Below, in pieces: positions 1-11,601 of a DNA stretch of 64,000 nucleotides (position 1 is the first letter of the stretch; every line of letters starts with the position of its first letter). The DNA comes from Cyanophora paradoxa. Taxonomy: Eukaryota; Glaucocystophyceae; Cyanophorales; Cyanophoraceae. A program made the translations under genes and the position numbers. The stretch covers positions 107,758-171,757 of the forward strand of contig QPMI01000183.1 of the NCBI GenBank assembly GCA_004431415.1, given 5' to 3'. The notes under the pieces were generated by a model. It was not told the DNA's origin, did not search any database, and saw only the letters and a program-made list of their open reading frames with translations.

Positions 1-1558
1 GCGGATGAAGAAGGCGTATTCATCTCTCCAAAGTTATCCCTGGATGCATTTTTGTCGAAGTACACGAGTGAGGACAACGCGTCGTAAGTTGTTGTTAAGC
101 TGCAATCGTAATCCTTGATGACTTATCGGCCGACAGGTTCCAGATTCTTCTGAAAAAGAGCAACGACAGGAAACGAGCCAAGAATCAGCATATCTACGCT
201 CTAGAAACGAAACAGCTGCCACCCCCTGATGCTCCGTTGCTGTTGGAGGGTGCAAAGAACAAAGCCAGCACGGGATCCGCTTCGGCAGAAAATGGAGCAG
301 AACCATCTTCATCGTCTTCATCATCTGTATCCAAAGAGCTCGCACTGGCCCCAGCTCCAATCAACCCTCAGCCTGGCGATATCCAAATGTGGAACTACAC
401 GGCTCGGAACACACTCTATTACATCCCGGATGGTGTGGGATCTGACGCAGATGTTGTTGGTCCCCCGAAGGAAGTGTTGCACGCCAACACTCGTGTCTCG
501 ACTCTTGCCCTTGGGGAGGCAAAGCCAGCCGCACAGGTTAGCATGTCCTTGTAAATCTTTGATCTTATCATACTGAAGAAATTTGTGACAGGGACCCTCT
601 GGACAGCAACAGGAGATTATCTGGAGACCTTTGGACAGCGGGGGACCACAAAGTCTGGAGCAGTGGCGGCGGATGCGGCAAACTGGACAGAAATATGACC
701 TTGATGGTGCGAACGTGCAACCGTATGCGAATAACTTGCATTGAGGGGTTCTTTCGAAACAGAAATCATGAACGGTCCTGGAGCAAAGAAGCCGTCTGGT
801 GCAACCACCCAGGATGGAGGATCGTACAGCTTCATTGCCACGCCCGATATCCGACCTGGGGTGGATGCCTCGCCTTTGATGACTTGGGGAAACATTGAGT
901 CAACTCCTCTGCTGCTTGATCCTTCTGAAACCCCATTTCACTCGCTGTCTGGTACGGGCCTTCGCCCCTTGGCCTGCCCTTTACCCCTAGGCCTGCCTCC
1001 TAGAAGTGCCATTGATCCAACTCGCAGGACCATCGTTCAAGTTTCCCGAGAAGCTATCACGGGAGGTCGCTGCAGAACAGATGCACGAGGAGGTTTCCAG
1101 AAAAGCGAAGCAGAAGGCCGCTGATGCAAGGGCTCAGCCTACTGCCAGGTTTTCTGCCCAGCCCCTCGTCCATGGCATGATTCTGAATTCCCTGAGACAG
1201 GATGGCCAGTCCTCGGATTGCCTTGTCCCCAGCCGCTCAACGCCTAGCTGCCAAGCATTTGAAAAGCTCAGGAACTCATGGTGTCGACAAGCAGCTCAGG
1301 CAGAGGTTCGTTCCCTGGCGACGTCGAGTGTTGTGAACACGTGTGTCTGACTTGTGTGTGTGACTTTCGTGCAGCTATTCCCCAAGCCCCTCTCGGGCAT
1401 CAATAGCAACCCCAGCAGGCTCCATCCGAGCAACACCCAGGCCACCGGTCCCGCTGTTTGGCGGAAGCAAGACTGGCTCGGGAACGACTCCAACCATACA
1501 ACCGGGGCAAACTAGAAGCCAGACGGCTGACCATCTCGACAATCTTCTCAATTTTTAG
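1..1558 (+). CDS. ESS2: Splicing factor ESS2 (DGCR14/Es2 family), 5' part missing
   Basis: The exons encode the C-terminal two thirds of an Es2/DGCR14 protein, a nuclear factor that associates with the C-complex spliceosome. The first visible exon reads LSLDAFLSKYTSEDNASF, a family signature; further on are WNYTARNTLYYIPDG (about 387-435) and VDASPLMTWGNIESTPLLLD (about 860-915), the most conserved Es2 blocks. An intron at about 85-136 separates the first two exons (gtaagt...acag), another ends near 591, and more follow. The C-terminus is rich in S, P and T and ends with the stop at 1556-1558. The gene begins before the window. It converges on DRC8 with about 475 bp between stop codons. Family assignment is firm; internal splice sites between 700 and 1400 are approximate. 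Confidence 0.9.
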
Positions 1559-1951
1559 ACAGATCATTACACGACTGATGATGTTCGCTAGCTGTTTACA
1601 GCTCGAGCTGCCTATTTTCTGTCCAAAGACATTCGGCTCATGAGAGGTGCACACTTGTTGAATGTAGCTGCAGTTGTACCAGCACTGCGCTCGGTGGAGA
1701 ACGGCTGTGCATGTGGCCTTAAGCTTAGAGTCATCGGGACAGCGACCTGGCCTTAAGCTTGCAGATGTGTGTACGGGCTATAGAATGCGGCATATAGCTA
1801 CAGTTCACTGAGTCATGTGTACGCTGCCAAACAGCGCGACGTCAAACCATCGAACCGCATTGATATCCTTATCTCCCAAGCCTCCGCCCAGGCCTTGAGA
1901 GGCTTGCACGCGCACTGGTGGACTTCCCCGCCCCTGTCGCCCTGGACCTTC

Positions 1952-2011
1952 TTTGCAAATAGGAGAGGCCTAAGTTCAGCATCTTTGCAAATAGGAGAGG
2001 CCTAAGTTCAG
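1952..2011. repeat. Direct repeat, 28-bp unit twice, period 32
   Basis: The unit beginning TTTGCAAATAGGAGAGGCC occurs at 1952-1979 and again at 1984-2011. The surrounding gap between the convergent ESS2 and DRC8 stops (1559-2033) also holds a second short repeat, TGGCCTTAAGCTT, twice between about 1710 and 1765. No gene is seen in the gap. Confidence 0.85.
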
Positions 2012-2033
2012 ACATCACGCTGTATAACAAGCT

Positions 2034-2671
2034 TCATATGTCTAATATTCTATCCTCTGTGCCGAATAGCGCGTAATCCTCGTAGTAAATAATGTCCTTC
2101 GCACAAAATGTCAGGGGATAATCCGCGCCTTCAGCAAGGCGAAGTTCACACCTGGCGGTCTGCAAGACTCGTTGCAAACGAAATGAACTCATCGGCCTCC
2201 TCCGGCCGGAAGCGCTCGCCTAGTGGCGAGGTCAAAAAAGCCAGCACGAAATGTAAAACGCGCCCACCCTTGTTGAGCAAAAGACTCTTGATTTCTTGGA
2301 CAGTCACAAATCCTTTCCGCTCCGGGTCGAATACCTGGAACGCTCGAACGATACGCTCCCGCGAGTCTCGCACGAACTTCGCCGCATCGTCTGTCAAAAC
2401 CCGCATCATCATGCGCTTGAACTTCTCCCACTTGATGAACCCAGTCGGTTCCTCCTCTTCGACCTAGGGCTCGAATTGGTGGAACATTCAATGCCTGCCA
2501 AAAGGCGAGAGCGAGGCGCACCTCATCGATCAGGCTTCGCAGCTCTGCCTCGGACGGATTGACGCCAAGGGAGCGCACGACGGTGCCCACCTCGCGGACG
2601 TCGATGACCCCCTTCTGGTCGCGGTCGAAGAGGTCGAAGGCAACTCGAACCTTCTTCTCAAGTGCCTGCAT
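2034..2671 (-). CDS. DRC8: Dynein regulatory complex protein 8 (EFCAB2-like, EF-hand)
   Basis: DRC8/EFCAB2 is a calmodulin-like subunit of the nexin-dynein regulatory complex of motile cilia. Exon 1 begins [18 protein letters not shown] (start codon 2669-2671) and continues with [20 protein letters not shown], the family signature. An intron splits ...LIDEV from [14 protein letters not shown]. The third EF-hand-like segment reads [20 protein letters not shown]; a short intron (gtgggc...ctag) then joins NKG to [14 protein letters not shown] last intron joins ADRQ to [20 protein letters not shown] and the stop at 2034-2036. The total of about 150 residues fits the family. Reading straight through the last intron would instead stop at 2146, but the spliced tail restores the family's I-x-Y-x-D-Y ending. 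It is divergent from RANBP1. Confidence 0.85.
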
Positions 2672-3124
2672 TGACGAGGGGGCTTAGCTACGCGCTTTTT
2701 AGCTTTCGCTGTGTATATATATTTTTACTATACAGCCAAAGTACCTCGGTTGCGGCTGCCGCGGCCATCAGCCACGCGCTTCCAGGCCTTAGCTAAGTCA
2801 AGCTGCGGCGCCGGGATCCAGCCAGTGCCAAGCTACGCCAGTGCCAAGTGCCAGTGCCTAGCTCAGGCCGTGTTCTAGCACCAGGCGCTAGCCAGAGCAA
2901 GCTGCGGTTGTGGCGACCTTGGACGGTCCTATGTGATCAACAGTCTGCTGCTCTAAGCGGCTCTGCTGTTGTTCTGGGATGACTTTACGGCTTCGCCGAA
3001 AGACGAGCAGGGTATGCAAGGTTCAGTTCGGGTACCGCAAATATCGACGAACATGGTGCGCCCTGCTGCTGTCGCCGCCTGCTGCGCGTCGCTTGCACGT
3101 CTCTACGTGCAGGAATGCCAGCGG
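2672..3124. promoter_or_regulatory. Divergent intergenic region DRC8 / RANBP1
   Basis: A 453-bp gap between two start codons facing away from each other, so it must hold both promoters. A run TATATATATTTTTACTATA lies near 2715-2735. A cluster of GCCAGTGCCAAG-like copies occupies about 2817-2862. No protein-like frame is convincing here. Promoter function is inferred from position only. Confidence 0.5.
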
Positions 3125-4199
3125 ATGCCCTTAGAAGCGGTTACCTGCAGTGTCATTCACGCGAGAGTTTTCGCAGGCCGACAAGGAGGAGAAGGAGCCC
3201 AAGAAGCCCGAGGAGAAGGAGGAGGAGGGCGGTGATGATGTGCGCGACCGCCCTGCCCCTTCTTGGGTCCCCTTGGTTGGCCTAATCGGCCATGCTCATT
3301 GTCGGCCGTCATTTGATACAGGGCGATGATCAGCCGGTGGTGCGGAACCGCCTGCTCTTCCCGCTGCCGCGAGCGCCGCGGCTGACGTGCTGCTTCTGAT
3401 GAGCAGAAGGAGGAAGAGTGCGCGGCGCACTTCGAGGTTCGCGCTTATTGCGCCTTGGATGGTATAGTTGGTCGATCGCCGACTCCCGCGCTTGCAGCCT
3501 GTTGTGAAGCTCGGCGAGGTCGATGGTTCGCGTGTCAGACGTAGGCGCGCTCGCCCCAATTGACCCGTCGGTTAGTTAAGACGCACGAGGAGGATGAAGA
3601 GGCTGTGTACAAGATGTGCGCAAGGCGCTGCAGCGCGGCTCTTGTTGGACGCGCAATGACCAGTGTTCGCGCAGTCGCGCCAAGCTGTTCCGGTTCGACA
3701 AGCCGACGAACCAGTGGAAGGAGCGCGGTACAGGCGACGCAAAGCTGCTGAAGCACAAGGAGACCGGGTTCATTCGGCTGCTCATGAGGAGAGAAAAGAC
3801 CCTCAAGATCTGCGCCAACCACCGGAGTGCGTGTTTCTGTTTCGAAGTCTCCTTGTTTGGGAGTGCTCAACTTTCGAATAGTTGAGCCCTGGTACAAGCT
3901 GAAGGAGAACGTCGGGAGCGACCGCTCGTGGGTGTGGACGGCGATGGATTACGCGGATGAGGACCTGAAGGAGGAGGTCCTCGCCATTCGCTTCGCGAAC
4001 TCCGAGAGTCCGTTATAATTGTGTTAAATGCTGGCCTTTTCTGCGGTTGACGCTGTCGAGCAGACGCTAAGAAGTTCAAGGAAGAGTTCGAGAAGGCTCA
4101 GGTTTGCTAGTGATTCCTTGCTCTGCCCAGCCACTGGCTTGACGAGAACGTTCTTCGCAGGTTGAGAATGAGAAGCTCGGGGCGAAAAAGCCGGAATAG
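3125..4199 (+). CDS. RANBP1: Ran-binding protein 1 (RanBD domain)
   Basis: RanBP1 binds Ran-GTP and helps RanGAP release it from transport receptors in the cytoplasm. An acidic-basic leader ([17 protein letters not shown], about 3177-3230) precedes the domain. The exons then read [85 protein letters not shown] and [12 protein letters not shown]: a complete RanBD1 fold. The last exons give [13 protein letters not shown] and [12 protein letters not shown], with the stop at 4197-4199. About seven short introns, all GT...AG and mostly 40-60 nt. The start at 3125 (MPLEA, then an intron to 3176) is the weakest part and could lie elsewhere upstream. It converges on CCT6 with 289 bp between stops. 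Confidence 0.85.
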
Positions 4200-4488
4200 T
4201 TATCATCCCAGCGGCAGTTCTCGTACTGTGAATCGTGTCCAATGCACTAGCCACCGTACTGATGAAGGAACAAGAAGGGGGCCCCAGCCGCGGGGGCCGC
4301 AGGGCCGGATGGATTTGCGCTGGCCAGCAGCGTCACAAGATGTGCTGTTAGTTCATCGCAAGTACGCGAACATGTGCACCACTTGTCAGAGAGTAGAATC
4401 GTTAGACTGCTTTGGCATTCGCAAGAACATGATCCACTAGTGCTCACGTCGAAATACAAAATGCTCTGGGTAAGCACTCCTCCCTACA

Positions 4489-6840
4489 CTACTCCTGACG
4501 GCCCATATTCTTCCCGGCCTTGATGACCTCGTCGACTAGCAGAAGCTGGACAGCAATGACAGGGCTGTGAAACGACATTGGTCACGGGTGGAAAGAAAGA
4601 GCGGACACAAGCACACCTGGAGTTGAGCAGTTGCCGCTTCACGCGGTACTGGTCCCAGACGCCAGCGGTCTCCGGATCAGTAGGGTTGCCAGTGCTAAGA
4701 TCTAACCCAACCACGTGATTCTTGTTGAACTCATCCTGCAGCTTGATGATCGTTTCCATGGTATCGTAGCCACTGTTCTCGGCCAAAATCTTGGGCACGA
4801 TGAGCAAGGCATCTGCAAGGCACTGCGCCCCAAGCTTGGCCTTTCCAGAGATCGTGGGAAGCTTGTCCATAATCGCCTTGTGGGCCATGACTTCAAACGC
4901 TCCTGCAGAAAGAGATGAGTCGGAACTGGCAAAGCTTTGCATTGCCTTGTTGTGCACACCGGCGCCAGGGACGACAGAACCATCCTCGATTGTATTCTTC
5001 ACAGCCCGAAGACCATCCCGAATAGCATCCTTGATCTGAGCAATCGAGTGCCTGCTCGGCGCCTTGACCAAAATGGTGCACGAGAAGGGGTTCTTGACAC
5101 CCTCCACGAACGTGTACTTGTCCTGTAGCGGAGGTTAAACACGCGAATCGAGGGGCAGTGAGGAGAGAGTGGGCCGACCTCGCCAAGAACGTGCTCGTAA
5201 ACATTGTCTGCGTGACCAAGAACGTCCGGGGTCATGTCCTCCACAGAGTTCACGGCGATGCCGCCGCATGCCAGGGTGAGCCGCTCCATATTTCTCCGCT
5301 TGGCCCGACGAAGGGCAATGATGCCCTCCTGCAGTCAAAGAATAAGTAACGGGGTGCTGGAAGAGAGCACTTGTGCGAACCTTCGCGAACATGTCCAAAG
5401 AGGGCGGGTCGATGCCCTTTTGGTTGATAACCACGAAATTCTTGTCCGGAGTGTCGCAGACCTGGTATTGGATAAGCTACAAGTAACATGAAAAGGGAAC
5501 AAAGAAGAGGTCGATGAGCAAACCGTCCGCTTGAGTTCGATGACCTTGCGCACGCGCTCATCTGTCAATTTCCGCTCTGCATCCACCATCTTCTCGCGCA
5601 TCTCTGCTGTGTTGTAAAAGAAGCCCGAGTTCACCTCCCTGTGTGCGAGGTAAGCTCCAAGCAGGTCTTTCAAGCGCGTCTCGAAAACTCACGTCTTTTC
5701 GTACTCGAACGACACGTTGCAAGTTAGGATGAAGCAGTTCTCTGCCTTCGTCTTCATGTCCGGGTGACGCGCACCATGATCCATGACAATGCCCTTGACC
5801 AGCTTGGTCTCGGTTTCTGTTCTCGCGTAAGAGAAAACGAGCGAAAAAACCGGTAAAGGCAAAAGTGAAACAAGTACTGACGGCCACTAACCAGTGCGGT
5901 GCATCATGTGCATGATCTCGATCATGAAAAGGTCAATTGGTTGACCCGGCCGGCGGATGGTGAGGACAGCATCGACGACGATGTCCGTGAGCAGGTCGGC
6001 AACCTCGTCGTGCAGCTGCGGTGCGGATCAGGACGTAGAGCCTTGAGGCTGTTGGCAGATTGACCTTGGTGCGCAGAGCGGTCTTCGCAACGTTGTGGAG
6101 AAGCTCCCGGTCGTTTGTATCTTTGGCCCGCTTGCACTTGTCAAGCGCCTCGAGGGCGATCTTGCGAGCTTGCTCGATGCCTGAGTCGCTTCAGCAAGAG
6201 CAGGCAGACCCGCAACTCGGATGCAAGCGTACCGTCCGCAAGCACGCGCGGATGCACGCCTTCAGCTAGGAAGCGCTCGCACTGCTTCAGGAGCTCGCCG
6301 ACAATCAGGACGTTGCTGGTTGTGCCATCACCGGCTATGTCGTCCTGGGCCGTCGCCGCGCGAGCAATAAGCTGAGCCGTCGCGTTCTGGATTTGCTGCG
6401 CGATGGAAGCTCGGCATCAGCGCGCCGCGCGTTTCAGCTGGCACGCGAATGGCCCGAAGCTTCTGCTCAGCCTCACCATCTCGTGGAGGAGAACAGCGCC
6501 GTCCTTCGTGAGCTTGATGTCTCCAGCGCCCGACACGAGCCTACGCGTGCCGCATGTGAGGCTCCGTGCGGGACATCTAGCGACGCGACGCGTTCTACAT
6601 TTTGATGGTGCCCTTGGGGCCGAGATTGCTTTTGAGGACATCCTGCAGTCCCTTGGCGGCGCTGATGTTCATCAGCAGCGCCTGCAGGGAAAAGCTCAGC
6701 GTCGGCGGGAGCGCGGCAGGGCAGGCGTCGATGGCTCGCCTGCGACTGCCGCGCAACCTCCGCGTTAGGGTTGACGACCCGGACCTGCGCATGCCTGTCA
6801 GCGCTCGTCGCTTCGACGCGGCAGCTGGGCGGACCGCCAT
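4489..6840 (-). CDS. CCT6: T-complex protein 1 subunit zeta (CCT6)
   Basis: A subunit of the cytosolic group II chaperonin TRiC/CCT, which folds actin, tubulin and other proteins using ATP. Exon 1 is MA, then a 49-nt intron, then [15 protein letters not shown], giving the normal CCT6 N-terminus with start codon 6838-6840. Next come [40 protein letters not shown] and the nucleotide-binding [78 protein letters not shown], the hinge [20 protein letters not shown] and a C-terminal [17 protein letters not shown] follow, with the stop at 4489-4491. Length and order match full-length CCT6. About ten short introns. Divergent from UTP25. Confidence 0.95.
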
Positions 6841-7086
6841 CCTGACGGCCTTCCCGCTTTTACAAGAAAACAACGTGTACCCGTGGGCGCATCGTGGCGC
6901 GATCGGCCGCGCAAACCCCCCGGCGCCTCGATCACTGCCCCATACGCGCTCGAGCTAAGCATTTGGAGACGCGGCGCGTGCATTCTGCAATCTCCCTGAC
7001 GGCCGAGTGCGTTTTGCGTGACAGGCGCATCGCGCGCAGCTAACGAGCACTCCTGAACGCCGCAGTTAAACCGGTTAGGCACTCGT
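6841..7086. promoter_or_regulatory. Divergent intergenic region CCT6 / UTP25
   Basis: Only 246 bp separate the two opposite start codons, so both promoters, or one two-way promoter, must be here. No clear TATA element is visible. Function is inferred from position. Confidence 0.5.
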
Positions 7087-9963
7087 ATGGGCCGTGGCCG
7101 AGGCGGAGGGCGCGGAGGCCACGGCAGGCGCGGACGCGGGCGTAGCGCTAGCCGTGGAGGTCGCGGTGGCGGGCGAGGAGGCAAGCGAGGAGGCGCGTCC
7201 AAGAGGAGGCGTGAAAGCGAAGAGGGCATACGCAGCCAGCGCGCGCGTCCCGAGCAGCGCGAGAAGCCGGTCGCTGCAGAAGAGAGTGCCTCGGAGCGCG
7301 AGGATATCGTAGATGCGGACGAGGAGGAGGAGGAGGCCGCGCCCTACAGGAACCTCGTTCGGCTTCTGGGAGTAGGCGAGCGGAGGCAAGTGGCCGATGA
7401 AGAAGATGAGGACGATAACGGAGGAAGTGCAGCCGAGTCTGAGAGCAGTGACGAAACTGATGCCAGCGGCGAAGAAGTCGCCGTGGACGGTGATGAATTC
7501 ATAATATACCTGCAAACAATGATCTATTGGACTGCACCCCCTGACTTCGAATACAGAGGAGGGAGCTGCAGAGAGCGACGGTGGGGAGTCCATTGATGGA
7601 GATGAAGAAGAGGAAGAAGACGACAACGACGCTGACGCACAGGATGATTCAGACTCGGAAACGGAACAGGACGGACTGCCAGATTTCTACAAAGCTCATT
7701 GCTCACGCGTTTTGACGGAAGCAGAAGCAAAGGCCCTTAGGACAGAGGTACCGCACAATGTTACAGTTTCAGATTATAGCCAAGTCTCTTTGCCATGCGT
7801 GCAGAAGCGTCCTATGGAAATACTACCCCCACTGCCTGGCGTCAACATGCAACTCACGTCAGATGCAGAGGCGCCTTCCATATCGGAAACCCTGGAGGGC
7901 TTTGGAGTGAGTATTTACCCAGATTTACATGCTCTGCCCGTATTTTATCCCGCCTCAGATCAAAACGCGTGTTGCGGAACGTTGGAAGGCTGTTCACCAC
8001 CCCGGTTCGAGAACATTCCTCTGCTTTGCCGCAAAGTAGCTGACGTATATGCCAATAGCAAATGCTCCGCACGGGCTCCAAGCTGCGTTGCTCGCCAATC
8101 TTAGCAGCTACAAAGATGTATTCTTCGCTGGCCGGGACAGCAGTCATGCGCGTCACACAGTGGACACACTCGCCCTGCATGTGGTCAACCATGTAATGAA
8201 GTAAGCTGTACCTCTTCATCTTATTGCGATAACCTTGCTGAATTCTTCTTGATTCGTTAGGGCAAAAGACATTATCCTGAGACACAATCGCAAGATCAAG
8301 CTCGCACAGGCGAAGAAACAGGAAGCACCGTACTCGCTTTTCCTTTAACATCCCATATGCAAGTAATGTAAATATACTATGCGGCAGAGACTTTCGAGAT
8401 CAAGGCTTTACACGTCCTCGAGTGCTCGTGTTGCTACCATTCAAGAACTCTGCCTATGCGTTTGTCCATGCCATTCTTCGGTTGCTGCCAGAAGGAGAGA
8501 AGCAGGCGGTTGGCCACCGTGCAAGGTTTGAAGACGAGTTTGGCCCCGATGATGCAACCGTTGATGACAAAAAACCAGGTACGATCTTTTTTTGGACATA
8601 ATAGCATCCCTGATTCTGTTGTGCAGCGGACTGGAAGCAGCTCTTTGACGGGAACGTAGACGACTGCTTCAAGATTGGCATTTCGTTCTCACGCAAATCG
8701 GTCAAGTTATTTGCAGACTTCTACAACTGCGACGTGATCATTGCATCACCCTTGGGTCTGAGGCTTGTGACCCTGTCGCCAGGGTTAGTCTTCATTTAGT
8801 GCATTTCTGCTTTGTCCTTCTAATGAAGTGTTCGTGCAGAGAAAAAGGGCGTGATTTCGACTTTCTATCGTCGATTGAGATCCTCCTGTTGGACCAGGCG
8901 GATGTGTTCTTGATGCAGAACTGGGAGCATGTTCAAGTAGTCCTGGACTGCGTGAACAACTTGCCAACACAACCACGAACCACAGACTTTTCCCGGGTGT
9001 TCTCTTGGTGGCTTGACGCAATGTAGGTCAACAATCTTTCACGATGAGAAGCACGGACTGATTACTTTGCAGGGGCTCGTTGTACCGCCAGACTCTCATC
9101 TTCTCATGCCACGTAACACCCGAGCTAAATAGCCTGTTTAACAGATTCGCCCAGAGTGAGCAAGTTCCCCCTTCCATTTGATCAGACACCGCTGATGGGG
9201 CCATTCCGGCAGGTCACAGTGGTCGTGTTCGGTTCAAGCCAGCTTTCAAGGCTGGATCAATTGCTGGCGTTGTTCCCGCCGTACGACAGGTGTTCCACCG
9301 GCTCGAAAGTACAACAGTGGCCACTGCTCCTGATGCACACTTCGATCACTTCACCAAGCTAGTGAGCCACTCGCGCCCCCCCTCATCCCTTGGCCAGATT
9401 CATGTTCTTGTGCAGGTTTTGCCGAAGCTTATGAGAGCAGGGACCTCTGGCATTTGCGTTTTTGTGAGCTCTTATTTCGATTTTGTGCGGCTTCGGAATC
9501 ACATGAAGGAGCATTTTGAGGACGAGTTCGTCACATGCTCGGAGTGCGCCCCTTTTTGCTGTCTTGAGAAGCAACGGTAGATCTGACAATGCGCACAGGT
9601 ACACAAGCAACAAGGCGATTTCTCGTGCAAGAACAGAGTTCTACCATGGAAAAAAGCGGCTTCTTGTCGTGACAGAGCGATTCCACTTTTTCAAGCGGTG
9701 CGCTGAACTGCATGCTTGCCTGTCTGTGCAGAGTCAATTGCCCGCACAGCTATCGCATCCGCGGGATCAAGCAGCTGTTTTTCTACACATTGCCAGTGTA
9801 CGCCAAGTTCTACACAGAATTTGTGAACATGCTGGATGGTGCAGATTACGACGTGACTGCATTTTACTCGAAAGTCGATGTGCTAGCTCTCGAGCGGATC
9901 GTGGGAACACAGAGAGTCCGAGACATGCTTGCCTCCGAGCGTAATATACATGTATTCTCTTGA
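7087..9963 (+). CDS. UTP25: UTP25 / digestive-organ expansion factor homologue (SSU processome)
   Basis: UTP25 (Def) is a nucleolar U3 snoRNP-associated protein needed for 18S rRNA maturation; its core is a helicase-like fold without working ATPase motifs. The N-terminus is a Gly-Arg-rich tail ([19 protein letters not shown]) followed by acidic stretches, as in the family. Conserved blocks follow: [130 protein letters not shown] and a C-terminal [20 protein letters not shown]. The stop is at 9961-9963. The start at 7087 is the only ATG ahead of the GR-rich tail. About ten short introns of moderate GC. Confidence 0.93.
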
Positions 9964-10475
9964 GCTGTTTCAATTTTGTCGGACGGGGGTGCACTTGGAT
10001 TGTCCAATATACATGAGGCCTATAAATGAATTCGCACACACTGAGACAAATGGCTATCATAGTAGGGAGATCGCCCTGCGCAAATGAGCGCGGGCAGGCC
10101 GCGGTCGGCGCTCGGCGCAGGGGGCGGCGCGGGCGTGTGCAGACCTCAGCGCCGGCTTTTCGGCTCGTGATGGAGCGCGCACGGGATCGCGTTGACATGC
10201 GGCGGCGGCGCGAGGGCGACGAACCGCCAGATGCGCCGCGCCGGATCGCCCGCGGTGAGCGAACCGAGCACGATGCAAAGTGAGCCACGGACCTATAACA
10301 GTAGCTGTACATGTGCCGCGATGTGCGGCGTGTAGTCGCCGTGTACTGCGGCGGCGAGCGGGGCCAGATGGAGGCGCCAGATATAGCGGCGGCGCCTGGG
10401 GAGTGCGACGCTCTCGAGCGTTTCGCACACCGGGCGATGTGTGGCTGGAGCTGGTGCCTCGTAACGCTGTCCCCC

Positions 10476-10501
10476 CCGGTTTTGGGCAGCCCCAAAACCG
10501 G
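10476..10501. repeat. Perfect 11-bp inverted repeat (hairpin)
   Basis: CCGGTTTTGGG (10476-10486), loop CAGC, then CCCAAAACCGG (10491-10501). It lies about 510 bp downstream of the UTP25 stop. It may be an RNA 3'-end structure or part of a mobile-element end; neither is shown. Confidence 0.85.
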
Positions 10502-10543
10502 CGCTGGCGCGGCGGCGGCAGCGCGGAGGACCCGAAGCGGTAC

Positions 10544-10564
10544 ACAGCGCAATCGTTGCGCTGT
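10544..10564. repeat. Perfect 9-bp inverted repeat (hairpin)
   Basis: ACAGCGCAA (10544-10552), loop TCG, TTGCGCTGT (10556-10564). It lies 43 bp after the hairpin at 10476-10501. Confidence 0.85.
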
Positions 10565-11204
10565 ACCGCGCATGCATAACGCGACCAGAGCGCTAGCAGC
10601 GCGGACTGCATGACGGAATCGCTGTCCCCCCCCTCCGCAAGCGGGCGCGCGGGACCTTGGCGCGCGGGCGCGCAGCGCGGATCCGCTAGCAAAAAGGACC
10701 TATGCGCGACGATTCCCTAGCACTCGTGTAGCTGTCTTGCCGATCCCGCGCCGCGAATCCCGCGCCCGCAGTGGTCGAAAATCGATGGTAACGGCGCTAG
10801 ACGCCACCACTTGCGAACTGCTCTATGTAAGGGCCTCTTTAATTATGCCAGCTGGCGCGTAGCGCGCTCCCCCCCTCGCCCCGCCATGCCACAACACACA
10901 CTCCCCAACCGAGTTATGCAATTAACTTTCTGGGTAGTATGCGCACCTAGGTCCCTAGCAGCCCTGAGGGGAAGCAGAAGCCAAAAGATAATCTTGTGTA
11001 CGTAAGTGGACGGCTAGACGAACTACAGCTGTAGCTATATATATATAGCTATACCTAGCAAGCTTGAAGATTGAATTGATATTTGCGCTTTGCATATCAT
11101 TAGTATATAATGTGCCACGGTGGCAGCGGCGATATTAGTTTCAAAGTCAGGGCGCCATCAAGCCTGCATAAATGCGATTGCCTTATGATTATATTGGCGT
11201 TCCA

Positions 11205-11455
11205 GTAGACGATTATCGCAGATCAAAGCTAAGCCTTCCTAATTACTAAGTTACGATGGTAATCGCAGATCAAGGACGCCCTAATTATAATCGTAATCGC
11301 AAAGCTACTAGGCTAAGAGCTCGTCCAACTTTAGAGCTAGACGACTTTCGTCCAACTTTCAAGTTTCGTCCAACCCCTGATTGTAATCGCAGATTAAAGC
11401 TAGGACGTCCTAATTACGATCGTAATCGCAGATCTAGATCAAGGACGAACCGGAA
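11205..11455. repeat. Degenerate short repeats (TAATCGCAGATC / GACGTCCTAATTA / CGTCCAACTTT)
   Basis: The words TAATCGCAGATC, GACG(T/C)CCTAATTA and CGTCCAAC each recur three to five times in 250 bp, in slightly different order. Several contain palindromes (CGATCG, TAATTA, GACGTC). It looks like a decayed tandem or nested repeat; no coding frame. Confidence 0.65.
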
Positions 11456-11601
11456 ACACGTGCATCAAGTAGCAAAATTTGCAGCAGCGGATCCGCGCAG
11501 ACCTGGAGAACGATACCAGCATGTGCCAAATGGCTGTTTTCAGTCTGACTAATGCTAATGGCTATTTTCACAGTCTGACTAATGAAGCTATCAGCAAACA
11601 T

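Larger units (their letters stand above)
9964..11601. other. Intergenic region between convergent UTP25 and IFT38
   Basis: A 1.64-kb gap with no supported gene. About 10030-10700 is clearly more GC-rich than the flanks and contains two perfect hairpins (10476-10501 and 10544-10564). The run GCTGTCCCCCCC occurs twice (about 10466 and 10620). About 11020-11130 is AT-rich with TATATATATA. About 11205-11455 is a degenerate repeat field. Open frames on both strands in the GC-rich part show no protein-like composition. Confidence 0.7.

Noticed and set aside
9767-10573. 268-codon minus-strand open frame after UTP25
   Set aside because: It overlaps the last UTP25 exon on the other strand, shows no domain and is explained by local GC richness.
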